A stretch of 64,000 bases of DNA from Liolophura sinensis (lineage: Eukaryota; Mollusca; Polyplacophora; Chitonida; Chitonidae). The notes below the pieces were generated by a model. It was not told where the DNA came from and made no database searches. It was given only the letters and a program-made list of their open reading frames with translations. The position numbers and the translations under genes are program-made. Shown here one piece after another: positions 63,801 to 64,000 of this stretch. How positions within the stretch are numbered: position 1 is the stretch's first letter; each line of letters begins with the position of its first letter. The stretch spans positions 1 through 64,000 of the forward strand of contig NW_027018163.1 of the NCBI RefSeq assembly GCF_032854445.1, read 5' to 3'.

Positions 63801-64000
63801 ACTCCATTTGTACGTGAAAAACACAAGGTACTTGATACAGTCTGCTGTAAAAAGTACAACTGAACACTAACCCACTTCAGTAAGGTGCCAAAAGATGCAG
63901 AATTGAGCCAGGCATCGGCAGCTGTTGAAAAATTGCAAATTTCCCTGGTTTCCATGGAGTAAGGGCCGTTGCTACGCACGTGATTATGACATAAATGATC
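60868..64000 (+). repeat. Right-end block, five full monomers and one partial
   Basis: Monomers start at 60868, 61417, 61967, 62516, 63065 and 63613, the last cut at the window end after 388 bases. Monomers at 61417 and 63065 share GCGACTTGTCATT, ACACTGTCC, ACATTTTTAAGG and CATTCGTTTTCTCG, so a three-monomer period (1,648 bp) starts here. Monomers at 60868 and 61967 share GTGAAAAATACAAGG. The d/g-like type with ACATTTTTAAGG, common in the left half, reappears here after being absent between about 47 and 61 kb. The array continues past the window. Confidence 0.87.

Larger units (their letters stand above)
1..64000 (+). repeat. Satellite DNA array, 549-bp monomer, 117 head-to-tail copies
   Basis: Every part of the window is a copy of one monomer whose usual length is exactly 549 bp. 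Each copy starts at GGCTACACTGTACTC (sometimes GGCTAAACTG) and ends TTAATTGAAATC. All copies are in the same orientation and abut directly. Constant blocks present in nearly every copy include CAATCGCGACTGGTCATTAC, CTTCGGTAGCCCAGAAGAC, ATCTCAATGTCTTTATCTAC, GGCATCGGCAGCTGTT, CTACAGCCAAAAGTATTGG and CACAAAATACGTCGGATTA. Variable blocks lie near offsets 90-135, 215-310, 380-410 and 475-490. Base composition is about 41% G+C. This is the organisation of a eukaryotic satellite; the family and the host are not recognised. No gene, tRNA, rRNA, transposon end or unique sequence interrupts it, so no other content exists in gene-free stretches. Confidence 0.98.

Noticed and set aside
1-64000. CRISPR array
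   Set aside because: The spacing is regular, but the entire 549-bp unit is repeated without unique spacers, and no cas-like gene is present.
1-64000. CENP-B box
   Set aside because: I tested each TTCG in the monomer (CTTCGGTAG, CATTCGATTT, GCTTCGTCTT) and both strands. None fits the TTCG-N4-A-N2-CGGG spacing.
1-64000. rDNA, 5S or histone gene tandem array
   Set aside because: The repeat is too short for a 45S unit or a histone cluster, and no 5S-like internal promoter or conserved rRNA core is visible.
1-64000. Transposon origin of the monomer (terminal inverted repeats, Helitron ends)
   Set aside because: No terminal inverted repeats, target-site duplications or transposase/reverse-transcriptase fragments were seen. 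CTAG occurs only inside a variable block (TTACTAGTAGC), without a Helitron end structure.
1-64000. Telomeric or interstitial telomere repeats
   Set aside because: No tandem TTAGGG, TTTAGGG or TTAGG runs are present; single TTAGG words are part of the GGATTAGGCTC variant.

Overview
The whole 64,000-base window is one uninterrupted tandem array of a satellite DNA with a 549-bp monomer. I found no protein-coding gene, RNA gene, transposon or single-copy sequence. Anchoring each monomer on its GGCTA-CACTGTACTC start, I count 116 complete copies and a partial 117th (63613-64000). All are in the same orientation, head to tail, with nothing longer than about 12 bp inserted between or within them. 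G+C is about 41% by hand count of 480 bases. This layout suggests a eukaryotic chromosome, most likely centromeric, pericentromeric or subtelomeric heterochromatin. I do not recognise the satellite family and cannot name the organism.

The array has higher-order repeat (HOR) structure. (1) From 1 to 16,478 a six-monomer HOR (types a b c d e f, 3,294 bp) alternates with an eight-monomer version that has a two-monomer insertion. (2) From 16,479 to about 31,301 a related HOR (b2 c d2 g e ...) occurs in 6-, 7-, 8- and 6-monomer versions. Most length changes coincide with a chimeric monomer, the footprint of out-of-register recombination. (3) From 31,302 to 47,785 the order is less regular, with a single-monomer duplication, a diverged run of the c d2 g e f order, two tandem copies of a tetramer, and many single-base indels. 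(4) From 47,786 to 64,000 three- and four-monomer repeats dominate, marked by a 12-bp-deleted monomer and by an allele group absent from the left half.

Within each monomer, long constant blocks separate a few short variable blocks whose alleles are shuffled between monomers, as expected from gene conversion and unequal exchange. Each monomer is rich in short perfect dyads and carries a 30-nt two-tier hairpin. These are candidates for non-B DNA structure or protein binding, but nothing in the sequence proves a function.

Monomer starts, in order, are listed block by block in the features, so that any copy can be located.
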